The notes under the pieces: generated by a model
Told to the model about the DNA's origin: nothing
Database searches by the model: none
What the model saw: only the letters and a program-made list of their open reading frames with translations
Source: Pseudomonas panipatensis
Lineage (GTDB): Bacteria; Pseudomonadota; Gammaproteobacteria; Pseudomonadales; Pseudomonadaceae
Direction: 5' to 3'
Assembly: GCF_900099785.1 (NCBI RefSeq)
Contig: NZ_FNDS01000005.1
Coordinates: 124,001-188,000 of the forward strand
Length of the DNA: 64,000 bases
Translations under genes and position numbers: made by a program
Shown: positions 20,190-30,279 of the stretch, in pieces
How positions within the stretch are numbered: position 1 is the first letter of the stretch
How the letters are laid out: each line of letters begins with the position of its first letter

Positions 20190-20231
20190 TTGTAGTTTTG
20201 CTACATTTGCTGTCTTGTAGTTTTGCTACAT
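20190..20231. promoter_or_regulatory. Two tandem HexR/RccR-type palindromes upstream of the oxaloacetate decarboxylase gene
   Basis: TTGTAGTTTTGCTACAT occurs twice, identically, at 20190-20206 and 20215-20231, 25 bp apart. The core TGTAGTTTTGCTACA matches the RpiR-family HexR consensus TGTARTWWWWYTACA at 14 of 15 positions. A third dyad, TGTAGCTTCGCTACA, lies at 20437-20451 inside the gene. HexR and RccR both respond to the Entner-Doudoroff intermediate KDPG and control central carbon genes, which suits an enzyme making pyruvate from oxaloacetate. The regulator's identity is inferred. Confidence 0.65.
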
Positions 20232-20287
20232 GAGCCCGCCCCCGTCGAATCGTCTTTCCCATTCCAGATCGCAGTTGGATTCCCGCC

Positions 20288-21151
20288 ATGCACAGAGCCT
20301 CCCACCACGAGCTACGCCAGGATTTCCGGGCGTTGCTGAATTCTTCTTCCTGCTATCACAGCGCTTCGGTGTTCGATCCGATGTCCGCGCGCATCGCCGG
20401 CGACTTGGGTTTCGAAGTCGGAATTCTGGGTGGTTCTGTAGCTTCGCTACAAGTTCTCGCGGCGCCGGACTTCGCCCTCATCACCCTCAGTGAATTCGTC
20501 GAGCAGGCCACCCGCATTGGCCGCGTCGCCCGCTTGCCGGTGATCGCCGACGCCGATCACGGTTATGGCAACGCGCTCAACGTGATGCGAACCGTGGTCG
20601 AGCTGGAACGCGCCGGGGTTGCCGCGCTGACCATCGAGGACACCCTGCTGCCGGCGCAGTTCGGCCGCAAGTCCACCGACCTGATCAGCGTCGAGGAGGG
20701 TGTCGGCAAGATTCGCGCGGCGCTGGAGGCGCGGGTGGATGAGGATCTGTCGATCATCGCCCGGACCAATGCCGAAGTGATCGACGTGGACGACGTGATC
20801 CGCCGCACCCTCGCTTACCAGGCCGCCGGCGCCGATGGCATCTGCATGGTCGGCATCCGCGATTTCGAGCACCTGGAAACCATCGCCCGGCACCTGAGCG
20901 TGCCGCTGATGCTGGTCTCCTACGGCAATCCGAAGCTGCGTGACGACCAGCGCCTGGCGCGCCTCGGCGTGCGCATCGTGGTCGATGGACATGCCGCCTA
21001 CTTCGCCGCGATCAAGGCCACCTACGACTGCCTGCGCGAACAACGCGGCGTGGACGCTTCCGACTTGACCGCCTCGGAGTTGGCGAAGAAGTACACCCTG
21101 CCCGAGGAGTACCAGATCTTCGCCAGGGAATACATGGAAGTGAAAGAGTAA
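20288..21151 (+). CDS. Oxaloacetate decarboxylase of the isocitrate lyase / PEP mutase superfamily
   Basis: A 287-residue alpha/beta-barrel enzyme that decarboxylates oxaloacetate to pyruvate with Mg2+. It matches P. aeruginosa PA4872, the founding member of this activity. The metal-binding motif ADADHGYGN is at about residues 87-95; the active-site tyrosine and histidine fall at Y212 (VSYGNP) and H235 (DGHAAYF), the same numbers recalled for PA4872. Related enzymes cleave isocitrate or methylisocitrate, but the C-terminal gating residues here fit the decarboxylase. It is transcribed alone, divergent from the Hsp70 gene, with palindromic sites in the interval. Confidence 0.85.
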   Translation: MHRASHHELRQDFRALLNSSSCYHSASVFDPMSARIAGDLGFEVGILGGSVASLQVLAAPDFALITLSEFVEQATRIGRVARLPVIADADHGYGNALNVMRTVVELERAGVAALTIEDTLLPAQFGRKSTDLISVEEGVGKIRAALEARVDEDLSIIARTNAEVIDVDDVIRRTLAYQAAGADGICMVGIRDFEHLETIARHLSVPLMLVSYGNPKLRDDQRLARLGVRIVVDGHAAYFAAIKATYDCLREQRGVDASDLTASELAKKYTLPEEYQIFAREYMEVKE

Positions 21152-21172
21152 CAGGCCTCGCGCCGCGGCCAT

Positions 21173-21574
21173 TCAGCCCAGGCGGGGATCGGCCAGGGCG
21201 GCGCGTTCGTCGCCGAGCGGACGCGTAAGGCCCTTGGGGCGGGGCCAGGCGTCGGCCGGGCGCTGCTGCGGGCGTCGTTCATCGAGCAGCGGGTCGCGCG
21301 GTTCTGCGAGACCCTCGCACGCGTGCCTGCCTTGGCGCGTGACGCAGCGTGGCGATTTCGCCTGGCGTGGCTGGCGTTGTGTCCCTTGGGCGGGGGGGTC
21401 GGTCACCTCGGCGCCGTTCAGTTCGCCGAGCGCGGCGAGAAAGCGCTTGTCTCCGGTGAGGCTGTAGAGCAGCAGAAAGCGCTGGGGGGCGACGCGCGGC
21501 TGCTCCGCGCGGGCGGGTTGGCAGGTCGCTAGCAGCGCGCAGACGGCGAGCAGGGAGGGGATGACGCGGCGCAT
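21173..21574 (-). CDS. Exported protein of unknown function, shorter member of a pair
   Basis: A 133-residue protein with a signal peptide (MRRVIPSLLAVCALLATC, then QPARAEQ). The mature N-terminus FLLLYSLTGDKRFLAALGEL is similar to YQLLYSATGDDRFLERMG in the next gene, so the two are related by a shared segment. The remainder is rich in R, P and Q and looks disordered. AGGAG 7 nt before ATG 21574 supports the start; longer frames continue upstream without conservation. The neighbour starts 110 nt upstream on the same strand, so both may be on one message. Confidence 0.6.
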   Translation of the reverse strand: MRRVIPSLLAVCALLATCQPARAEQPRVAPQRFLLLYSLTGDKRFLAALGELNGAEVTDPPAQGTQRQPRQAKSPRCVTRQGRHACEGLAEPRDPLLDERRPQQRPADAWPRPKGLTRPLGDERAALADPRLG

Positions 21575-21683
21575 GAGTGGCTCCTGAAGAGTAGCGCGCC
21601 ATTCTTTGCGGCCGCGTGAGACGCGGAAATGAGACTCTTCTGAATCTGTGGCGGGCCGACCCGGGCGGGTCGGCCGCGAGCCG

Positions 21684-22373
21684 TCAGTGGTTCTGCAGCT
21701 TGCCGAGCATGGACTCGATCTGTGCATTGAACGGGTAGAGCAGCAGCTTGCCGTTGCTCTGGCTGATCTGCAGGTAGTGCCAACGGTTCGCCAGATCGCT
21801 GGAGAGCGCGGCATCTGCCTTGGCCAGGGCGGCGATCTGCTGCTGGATGCTGGCGTCCAGCGCCTTGATCTTCTGCTCTTCAGCATCGGCGCGGCTGTTG
21901 TCGACCTTGCGCAGATTGGCCAGGCGGGCGGTGAGCAGCGCCCGCGTGCGCAGATTGTCGGCCAGCTCGGGAGCGGCCGTCTGCGGATGCGCTTGCAGAT
22001 AGGCGTCGAAGGTTTCGCTGAGCTTCAGGCTCTGGGCCATTTCGCTTTGCTGGTTGATCTTGTGGGCGCTGAGGTCGGCGAGCAGTTTCTTGCTGCCCTG
22101 CTGGTAGTCGCTCCACAGCGCGCGCAAGGCGTCGGCGTCCTGTCGGCCCTGGAGGGAAGCCTCGAAACGCTTGCCGGCGCTACCCATGCGCTCGAGGAAG
22201 CGATCGTCGCCGGTGGCGCTGTAGAGCAGTTGGTAGCGGTTGATATCGAGCATGCTCGATTCGCTGGTGACAGGGCTAGTGGCAGGGCTGGCGGCGGCCA
22301 GCGCCTGGCCGCCCAGCAGCGCGCACAGGCAGAACGGCAGCCAGTGGCGGAGACGGGTAGAGCGGATTCGCAT
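21684..22373 (-). CDS. Exported helical protein of unknown function, longer member of a pair
   Basis: A 229-residue protein with signal peptide RHWLPFCLCALLGGQALAAA. The mature protein is mostly helical with an Ala/Leu-rich heptad pattern (LRTRALLTARLANLRKVDNS, ALDASIQQQIAALAKADAAL). It resembles the sensor-domain helical bundles of chemoreceptors in style, yet has no transmembrane anchor beyond the signal peptide. The segment RYQLLYSATGDDRFLERMG is shared with the adjacent smaller gene. I do not recognise the family; a similar gene sits at this point in PAO1 by memory. Confidence 0.65.
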   Translation of the reverse strand: MRIRSTRLRHWLPFCLCALLGGQALAAASPATSPVTSESSMLDINRYQLLYSATGDDRFLERMGSAGKRFEASLQGRQDADALRALWSDYQQGSKKLLADLSAHKINQQSEMAQSLKLSETFDAYLQAHPQTAAPELADNLRTRALLTARLANLRKVDNSRADAEEQKIKALDASIQQQIAALAKADAALSSDLANRWHYLQISQSNGKLLLYPFNAQIESMLGKLQNH

Positions 22374-22551
22374 CGGGGAACATCCATCACGGGAAAGCGC
22401 GCTATTGTTCTCGTTGCGCGGCGCTCAGGGAAGGGGCTTTTCAGCGCACTGGCCAGTGTTTCACAAAGATTCCTCGCTCACCGAGCCCTTGCAATCGCCC
22501 GCGCTGGCGAGCATATGAGCAGTCTGAAGAGAAAATGATCGGGAGGTTGCC

Positions 22552-22818
22552 ATGGCCAGCGGCTGGGCGAACGACGGTGCCGTACAGGAGCAGATCGACA
22601 GCACGATCGAGGACGCCATCGCGCGCGCCCGCAGTCAGCTGCCCAGCGGCGAGAGCCTGAGTCATTGCGAAGAGTGCGACGCGCCCATCCCCGAGGCCCG
22701 GCGCAAGGCGGTGCCCGGCGTGCGCCTGTGCGTCAACTGCCAGGCCGCGCACGACAAGGAACAGGCCGCCTACGCCGGCTATAACCGCCGGGGCAGCAAG
22801 GACAGTCAGTTGCGCTGA
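22552..22818 (+). CDS. TraR/DksA-type C4 zinc-finger protein (YbiI-like)
   Basis: An 88-residue protein with the C-terminal zinc finger of the TraR/DksA family: CEEC (C39, C42) and CVNC (C60, C63). The long coiled coil of DksA is absent, so it is closer to E. coli YbiI. Full-length members insert into the RNA polymerase secondary channel; whether this short one does is not known. A good GGGAGG precedes ATG 22552 by 5 nt. Its stop is immediately next to the convergent toxin gene. Confidence 0.85.
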   Translation: MASGWANDGAVQEQIDSTIEDAIARARSQLPSGESLSHCEECDAPIPEARRKAVPGVRLCVNCQAAHDKEQAAYAGYNRRGSKDSQLR

Positions 22819-23109
22819 TCACTCGGGCTGGCGTTTGCCCGCCTGTTCATAAACCTGGCCGCGCTCTCGCTTGCCGACGGCGACCACCACCACGGTCACG
22901 CGCCCTTCCTCGACGCGATAGACCAGGCGGTAACCGGCAGCCTTCAGTTTGATCTTGTAGCAGTCGGGCATGCCGTGCAGGGCGTCCGCTGCGACGCAGG
23001 GTGTTTCCAGGCGCTCTTTGAGTTTCTTTTTGAACTGCTCGCGAACGGTGTCGCCGAGCTTGCGCCACTCCTTCAGCGCTGAAGGCAGGAACTCCAGTTC
23101 ATAGGTCAT
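22819..23109 (-). CDS. relE: RelE-family mRNA interferase toxin
   Basis: A 96-residue type II toxin. It begins MTYELEFLPSALKEWRKLGD and carries the basic helix QFKKKLKERLE and the C-terminal core CYKIKLKAAGYRLVYRVEEG, with the R/Y residues expected for ribosome-dependent mRNA cleavage. Its ATG overlaps the end of the antitoxin gene by 11 nt, the standard antitoxin-toxin arrangement. It lies between the DksA-like gene and the end of the urease operon. Confidence 0.85.
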   Translation of the reverse strand: MTYELEFLPSALKEWRKLGDTVREQFKKKLKERLETPCVAADALHGMPDCYKIKLKAAGYRLVYRVEEGRVTVVVVAVGKRERGQVYEQAGKRQPE

Positions 23110-23344
23110 CGAGGCTGACTTTCACTCCCCGCTCATGGGCGCGCTCGCGAACGATTTCGGCGAGCGCCTGGTCGTCGAGGTGCTCCAGCAGCGCCTCGAA
23201 GGTTTCCGCCGGGACCATATAGGCCATGACCTTGTTGTGATTGAGCACGGCCACCGGCGCGCCCTTGGCGTCGGAGATCACGGCGGAGGGATTCTTTTTC
23301 AGTTCAGAGACGCTGACAGCGACATTGGCAAGAACGCTTTGCAT
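23099..23344 (-). CDS. Phd/YefM-type antitoxin
   Basis: An 81-residue antitoxin: MQSVLANVAVSVSELKKNPS, then AVLNHNKVMAYMVPAETFEA, and a charged toxin-neutralising tail. This is a Phd/YefM fold paired with a RelE toxin, a common combination. AAGGAG lies 8 nt before ATG 23344; an upstream in-frame start at 23371 would run through the operator, so it was rejected. A 9-bp inverted repeat overlaps the ribosome-binding site (23348-23373). Confidence 0.82.
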   Translation of the reverse strand: MQSVLANVAVSVSELKKNPSAVISDAKGAPVAVLNHNKVMAYMVPAETFEALLEHLDDQALAEIVRERAHERGVKVSLDDL

Positions 23345-23347
23345 GGT

Positions 23348-23373
23348 ATTTGGCTCCTTATATTGAGCCAAAT
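23348..23373. promoter_or_regulatory. Operator-like inverted repeat of the toxin-antitoxin promoter
   Basis: ATTTGGCTC (23348-23356) and GAGCCAAAT (23365-23373) form a perfect 9-bp dyad around CTTATATT. On the minus strand the dyad covers the Shine-Dalgarno of the antitoxin, so bound antitoxin or antitoxin-toxin complex would repress both transcription and translation. Autorepression is established for this family; this site is inferred. Confidence 0.6.
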
Positions 23374-23450
23374 TCTGGTCTCTTTTTGTGTGTTGCGCAA
23401 ATGCCTTCCTGCGCTGGCCGCAACGCCAGCCAGCGCTTGGCCCCGTGGCT

Positions 23451-25151
<1,701 letters not shown>

Positions 25152-25216
25152 CGGTACCGATCCTGTCCGTTGGATGGGCTGGCGGCTAAGCGGCGCAACC
25201 CACCGAGTTGGTAGAG

Positions 25217-25255
25217 ATGGGTGGCGCCGCGCTCGCGGAGCGCCGCCCGACCCAT
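25217..25255. repeat. Hairpin in the ureB-ureC spacer
   Basis: ATGGGT (25217-25222) pairs with ACCCAT (25250-25255), enclosing GC-rich complementary blocks (GGCGCC and GCGCCGCC). It lies in the 117-nt spacer, inside the operon, and has no T-run, so it more likely stabilises the upstream message or modulates ureC levels than terminates. Confidence 0.45.
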
Positions 25256-25268
25256 CCCACGAAACTGT

Positions 25269-25574
25269 TTAAAGGTCGCCCATGACGCGCCCGGCGAAGC
25301 CGAACACCCGGCGCGCGCCGGCCAGCTCCACCAGCTCGACCTCGCGGCTCTGCCCCGGCTCGAAGCGCACCGCGGTGCCGGCCGCGATGTTCAGGCGCAT
25401 GCCGCGCGCGGCGGGGCGGTCGAATTGCAGGGCGTCGTTGGTCTCGAAGAAGTGGTAGTGCGAGCCGACCTGGATCGGCCGGTCGCCGCTGTTGGCCACC
25501 GTCAGGACCAGGGTGCGGCGGCCGCCGTTGAGTTCGATCTCGCCGGGCTGGATGTCGTATTCGCCAGGGATCAT
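25269..25574 (-). CDS. ureB: Urease beta subunit
   Basis: The 101-residue beta subunit of urease, [20 protein letters not shown], with the conserved [14 protein letters not shown] and [19 protein letters not shown] segments. It packs on the alpha subunit to complete the heterotrimer. The start overlaps the stop of the upstream acetyltransferase gene by 4 nt. Confidence 0.96.
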   Translation of the reverse strand: MIPGEYDIQPGEIELNGGRRTLVLTVANSGDRPIQVGSHYHFFETNDALQFDRPAARGMRLNIAAGTAVRFEPGQSREVELVELAGARRVFGFAGRVMGDL

Positions 25575-26077
25575 GGTGCGCTCCTTGGGTCGAGGATCAG
25601 TTGCATGAAGGTCAGGTCGAGCCAGCGGCCGAATTTCTGCCCGACCTGCGGCATCTGTCCGTTGTGGGTGAAGCCGAGGCGCTGGTGCAGGGCGATGGAG
25701 GCGGCGTTGCCGCTCTCGATGGCCGCGACCATGACGTGCAGGCCCTGGCCGCGCGCGCGTTCGATCAGCGCGCGCATCAGTTGCGGACCGATGCCCTGGC
25801 CGCGCTGGTCGGCGCGTATGTAGACCGAGTGCTCGACGGTTTCGCGGAAGCCGTCGAAGGCGCGCCAGGGGCCGTAGCTGGCGTAGCCGAGCACCTCGTC
25901 GCCGGCGACCGCCACCAGCACCGGGAAGCCTTGCTGTTGGCGCGCGGCGAACCAGGCGCGGCGGTTGTCGAGGTCGACCTCGACGTCGTTCCAGATCGCC
26001 GTGGTGTTGCGCACGGCGTCGTTGTAGATGTCGCGAATGCCGCCGAGGTCGGCTTCACTGGCGTCGCGGATGATCAT
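25571..26077 (-). CDS. GNAT acetyltransferase of the phosphinothricin / methionine-sulfoximine type
   Basis: A 168-residue GNAT enzyme inserted between ureA and ureB. The acetyl-CoA motif is [11 protein letters not shown], with [10 protein letters not shown] before it and [20 protein letters not shown] after it, features of Pat/MddA proteins that acetylate phosphinothricin, methionine sulfoximine and methionine sulfone. PAO1 has the same gene at the same place (PA4866). Glutamine-analogue detoxification in a nitrogen operon makes sense because these compounds inhibit glutamine synthetase. It overlaps ureB by 4 nt. Confidence 0.88.
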   Translation of the reverse strand: MIIRDASEADLGGIRDIYNDAVRNTTAIWNDVEVDLDNRRAWFAARQQQGFPVLVAVAGDEVLGYASYGPWRAFDGFRETVEHSVYIRADQRGQGIGPQLMRALIERARGQGLHVMVAAIESGNAASIALHQRLGFTHNGQMPQVGQKFGRWLDLTFMQLILDPRSAP

Positions 26078-26191
26078 TGGCGGTACCTCTGCGGTTGAGC
26101 CCTCGGGGGCCGGGTAGCCGTGACTGTAAGGCAGGCGGGGGCGCCGAGGGTCGGAATGCGTGGCGCAAGGGCGGTAGGCATCGGCTGATTC

Positions 26192-26494
26192 TCAGACGAT
26201 GGGCTGATGCACGGTGACCAGTTTGGTGCCGTCCGGGAAGGTCGCTTCCACCTGGATCTCCGGGATCATTTCCGGCACGCCTTCCATCACCTGTTCGCGG
26301 CTCAGCAGGGTGGTGCCGTAGTGCATCAGCTCGGCCACCGTCTGGCCGTCGCGGGCGCCTTCGAGCAGCGCGGCGGAGATCAGCGCCACCGCTTCCGGGT
26401 AGTTCAGCTTCAGGCCACGGGCGAGGCGGCGCTCGGCGACCAGGCCGGCGGTGAAGATCAGCAGCTTGTCCTTCTCGCGGGGGGTGAGGTCCAT
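26192..26494 (-). CDS. ureA: Urease gamma subunit
   Basis: The 100-residue gamma subunit, [20 protein letters not shown], with the conserved [14 protein letters not shown] and ending [10 protein letters not shown]. It begins one base after the ureD stop, so the genes are cotranscribed. The acetyltransferase gene is 114 nt downstream. Confidence 0.97.
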   Translation of the reverse strand: MDLTPREKDKLLIFTAGLVAERRLARGLKLNYPEAVALISAALLEGARDGQTVAELMHYGTTLLSREQVMEGVPEMIPEIQVEATFPDGTKLVTVHQPIV

Positions 26495-26495
26495 G

Positions 26496-27329
26496 TCAGG
26501 TACTCCAGATTCTCGGGGGAACGGCCTCGCGGCCGAGCAGCGCGGGACGTAGCCGGCGCCAGAGTTCGATGAGCCAGGCGCGGGCGTGCAGCGCCTCGTG
26601 GGCGAGGCAGCGGGCGACTACCAGGCCGGGCAGTTGGGTGAGGTTGCCGCGCCCCTGGCAGGGGAGCGCGCGGCAGGTGTCGAGCAACGCCGCGTCGATC
26701 TGCCCGCTGGCGATCAGCGTGGCCATCACCGGGTGGCCGGCCAGGCCGATGGGCGAGTCGAGCAGGCGGTCGCCGCCGTCGATGCGCAGGCGCTCGTGCC
26801 ACAGGCGGCGGCCGTCGCGGCGGATGTCCAGGGCGGCGCTGAAATGACCCTGGTCGAAGCGCTCGCCGCTGGCCGGACGGCCGAGGGCGAGCAGGTCCCA
26901 GTAGAACAGCCGGGCGTCGCCGTCGAGATCGATGCGCGTGGCGAGTTCGGCCTGGGCGCCGGAGAACAGGATGGTTTCCTGGGGCAGCCACTCGAGGGTG
27001 GCGCCGCGGGCCACACGCAGGTTCAGCGTCTGCTGCGCGCTACAGGCGGCGCGGTACCACTTGGCCGCGCCGGGGCTGGTGAGTTGCGCCCAGCTGTTCG
27101 CCCCGGCGTGGATGTCTAGGGCCAGGGTGTCGCCGCCGGCGATGCCGCCGGGCGGATGCACGACGATGTGCTGGCACACCTGCGGGCCTTCCGCGTACAG
27201 GTGCTTCTGTACCCGCAGCGGGCCGAGGTGGCGTCGCTTGACCGGCCGCGTGCCCTCGCCGACGCGGGCATAGGCGAGCTCCAGCTCGGCGTGCCAGGCG
27301 GGGTGGAAGGGGGGGACGGGCGCATTCAT
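26496..27329 (-). CDS. ureD: Urease accessory protein UreD
   Basis: A 277-residue chaperone that binds apo-urease and recruits UreF and UreG for nickel insertion. Visible family motifs are [12 protein letters not shown], the [11 protein letters not shown] segment and [16 protein letters not shown] 27329 ([18 protein letters not shown]) was taken; the frame is open upstream to 27614 but with no conservation. It is the first ure gene after the urea transporter genes, separated from urtE by 211 nt. Confidence 0.93.
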   Translation of the reverse strand: MNAPVPPFHPAWHAELELAYARVGEGTRPVKRRHLGPLRVQKHLYAEGPQVCQHIVVHPPGGIAGGDTLALDIHAGANSWAQLTSPGAAKWYRAACSAQQTLNLRVARGATLEWLPQETILFSGAQAELATRIDLDGDARLFYWDLLALGRPASGERFDQGHFSAALDIRRDGRRLWHERLRIDGGDRLLDSPIGLAGHPVMATLIASGQIDAALLDTCRALPCQGRGNLTQLPGLVVARCLAHEALHARAWLIELWRRLRPALLGREAVPPRIWST

Positions 27330-27496
27330 CGGGCAAGGTTCCTGTGGCTTGCCCTGGAGAGAGCAATTGGCGTGCCTTCTGCGCCAGGATAGTGCGTGGC
27401 CCCGCGACGCCTGGGCCGGCGGGCCGGTTGGGCTTGTCCGAGTGGTCAGGTATGGGCGCGATTGCGGTGCGCCTGGATAGCTTGCGCACCATTGCG

Positions 27497-27540
27497 GGGC
27501 GTGGGGCGAATGAGCGTTCGCGGTTATCCACCCTGCGGCT
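27497..27540. repeat. Palindromic GCGTTCGCGGTTATCC element between urtE and ureD
   Basis: The core at 27514-27532 (GCGTTCGCGGTTATCCACC) differs by one base from 9209-9227; its left arm GGGGCGAATGA is nearly that of 7051-7060. It ends 8 nt from the urtE stop, the same offset as at desT. It occupies part of the 211-nt gap (27330-27540), which otherwise shows no gene. Confidence 0.5.
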
Positions 27541-28239
27541 TCAGATCGCCACCAGGCCGCGCACGCCGTCGCTTTCCATGTCCGCGCCACGGCCCTGCTG
27601 GACGATTTCGCCACGGGCCATCACCAGGTACTGGTCGGCCAGCTCGGCGGCGAAGTCATAGAACTGCTCGACCAGCAGGATGGCCATGTCGCCGCGTTCG
27701 GCGAGCGTGCGGATCACCGCGCCGATCTCCTTGATCACCGACGGCTGGATGCCTTCGGTAGGCTCGTCGAGGATCAGCAGGCGTGGCCGGCTGGCCAGCG
27801 CGCGGCCGATCGCCAACTGTTGCTGCTGGCCACCGGAAAGGTCGCCGCCCCGGCGCTGTTTCATCTCCTTGAGCACCGGGAAGAGTGAGTAGATGAACGC
27901 CGGAACTTCCTTCGCTTCCCGCGCGCCGAAACGCGAGAGGCCCATCAGCAGGTTCTCCTCCACGCTCAGCCGCGGGAAGATCTCGCGGCCCTGGGGCACG
28001 TAGGCGATCCCCGCGCGCACCCGCTGGTGCGGCTTGGCCGCGGTGATCGCCTGGCCTTCCCAGGTGACGCTGCCGTCCTTGGCCGGGATCAGCCCCATCA
28101 GGCATTTCAACAGGGTGGTCTTGCCCACGCCGTTGCGCCCGAGCAGGCAGGTGACCTCGCCGATCTTCGCCTCGAACGACAGGCCTCGGAGAATGTGGCT
28201 GCCGCCGTAGTACTGGTGGAGTTTGTCGACTTGCAGCAT
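27541..28239 (-). CDS. urtE: Urea ABC transporter ATP-binding protein UrtE
   Basis: The 232-residue ATPase of the urea importer, LivF-like. Walker [10 protein letters not shown], signature [15 protein letters not shown] and Walker [21 protein letters not shown] are intact; the last phrase is characteristic of UrtE. N-terminus [19 protein letters not shown]. It follows urtD after 118 nt that hold a large perfect inverted repeat. Confidence 0.94.
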   Translation of the reverse strand: MLQVDKLHQYYGGSHILRGLSFEAKIGEVTCLLGRNGVGKTTLLKCLMGLIPAKDGSVTWEGQAITAAKPHQRVRAGIAYVPQGREIFPRLSVEENLLMGLSRFGAREAKEVPAFIYSLFPVLKEMKQRRGGDLSGGQQQQLAIGRALASRPRLLILDEPTEGIQPSVIKEIGAVIRTLAERGDMAILLVEQFYDFAAELADQYLVMARGEIVQQGRGADMESDGVRGLVAI

Positions 28240-28279
28240 GGGACCTTTCCTTGATGGTTACGGACTCCCGCAGGAGGGG

Positions 28280-28344
28280 GGAGCGCAGCGATACCCATGC
28301 GGCACAAGGCTGTTGGGTATCGCTGCGCTCCACGCCAACCTACG
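28280..28344. repeat. 18-bp perfect inverted repeat (BIME-like) between urtD and urtE
   Basis: GGAGCGCAGCGATACCCA (28280-28297) is fully complementary to 28314-28331, with a 16-nt loop. The right arm continues into CACGCCAACCTACG, making it a member of the GGGTATCGCT family also at 7010-7039 and 38494-38522. It lies inside the urtABCDE transcript, where it would form a very stable stem that could protect upstream mRNA or reduce urtE-ure expression. Confidence 0.75.
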
Positions 28345-28357
28345 CAAGGCACGTGAT

Positions 28358-29199
<842 letters not shown>

Positions 29200-29203
<4 letters not shown>

Positions 29204-30279
29204 TCTGCTTTCTCCCGTTTGATCGCGCCGAGGATGCCGCGCGGCAGGTACAGGGTGACGACGATGAACAGCGCGCCGAGGAAGAACAGCCAGTACTCCG
29301 GGAAGGCCACGGTGAACCAGCTCTTCGCAGCGTTCACCACGCCGGCGCCGAGCAGCGGTCCGAGCAGTGTGCCGCGTCCGCCGAGGGCGACCCAGACGGC
29401 CGCCTCGATGGAGTTGGTCGGTGACATTTCGCTGGGGTTGATGATGCCCACCAGCGGCACGAAGAGCGCGCCGGCCAGGCCGCAGATCACCGCCGACAGG
29501 GTCCAGACGAAGAGCTTGTAGCCGCGTGGGTCGTAGCCGCAGAACATCAGGCGGTTCTCGGCGTCGCGCAGGGCGGTGAGGACGCGGCCGAACTTGCTCC
29601 GCGCCAGCGCCCAGCCCAGCGCCAGGCTGGCCGCGAGGAGCACGACGATGGCGATGAACAGCGCCACCCGGGTGCCCGGCGCGGTGATCGGGAAGCCGAG
29701 GATGCTGCGGAAGTTGGTGAAGCCGTTGTTGCCGCCGAAGCCGGTCTCGTTGCGGAAGAACAACAACATGCCGGCGAAGGTCAGCGCCTGGGTCATGATC
29801 GAGAAGTACACGCCCTTGATCCGCGAGCGGAAGGCGAAGAAGCCGAACGCCAGGGCCAGCAGGCCCGGCGCCAGCACCACCAGGCACAGCGCCCAGAGGA
29901 AGTGCTGGGTGCCGTACCAGTACCAGGGCAGTTCGCTCCAGGAGAGGAAGGTCATGAACGCCGGCAGGCTGTCGCCGGAGGCTTCGCGCATCAGGTACAT
30001 GCCCATGGCATAGCCGCCGAGGGCGAAGAACAGGCCGTGGCCGAGGGACAGCAGCCCGGCGTAGCCCCAGACCAGGTCCAGGGCCAGCGCGACGATGGCG
30101 TAGCAGAGGATCTTGCCGCCGAGGGTCAGGCTGTAGGCCGACAGGTGCAGGGCGCTGTCTTCCGGCAGCAGGTGCAGCAGCGGCATCAGCAGCAGGGCGA
30201 CGAAGAGCGCGGCGCTGACGCTAGCGGTGAGCTTCGGCCCGGCCTTCTGCGCGGCGCTGACGGTGAGTGGCTGGTTCAA
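29200..30279 (-). CDS. urtC: Urea ABC transporter permease UrtC
   Basis: A 359-residue inner-membrane permease, LivM-like. Typical segments are LDLVWGYAGLLSLGHGLFFA, GYAMGMYLMREASGDSLPAF and the ATPase-contact loop NSIEAAVWVALGGRGTLLGP. The start is TTG 30279: it overlaps the urtB stop (TTGA), GGGAGG lies 8 nt before it, and the residues (NQPLTVSAAQKAG) fit family N-termini; no ATG is available nearby. Translational coupling to urtB is likely. Confidence 0.9.
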
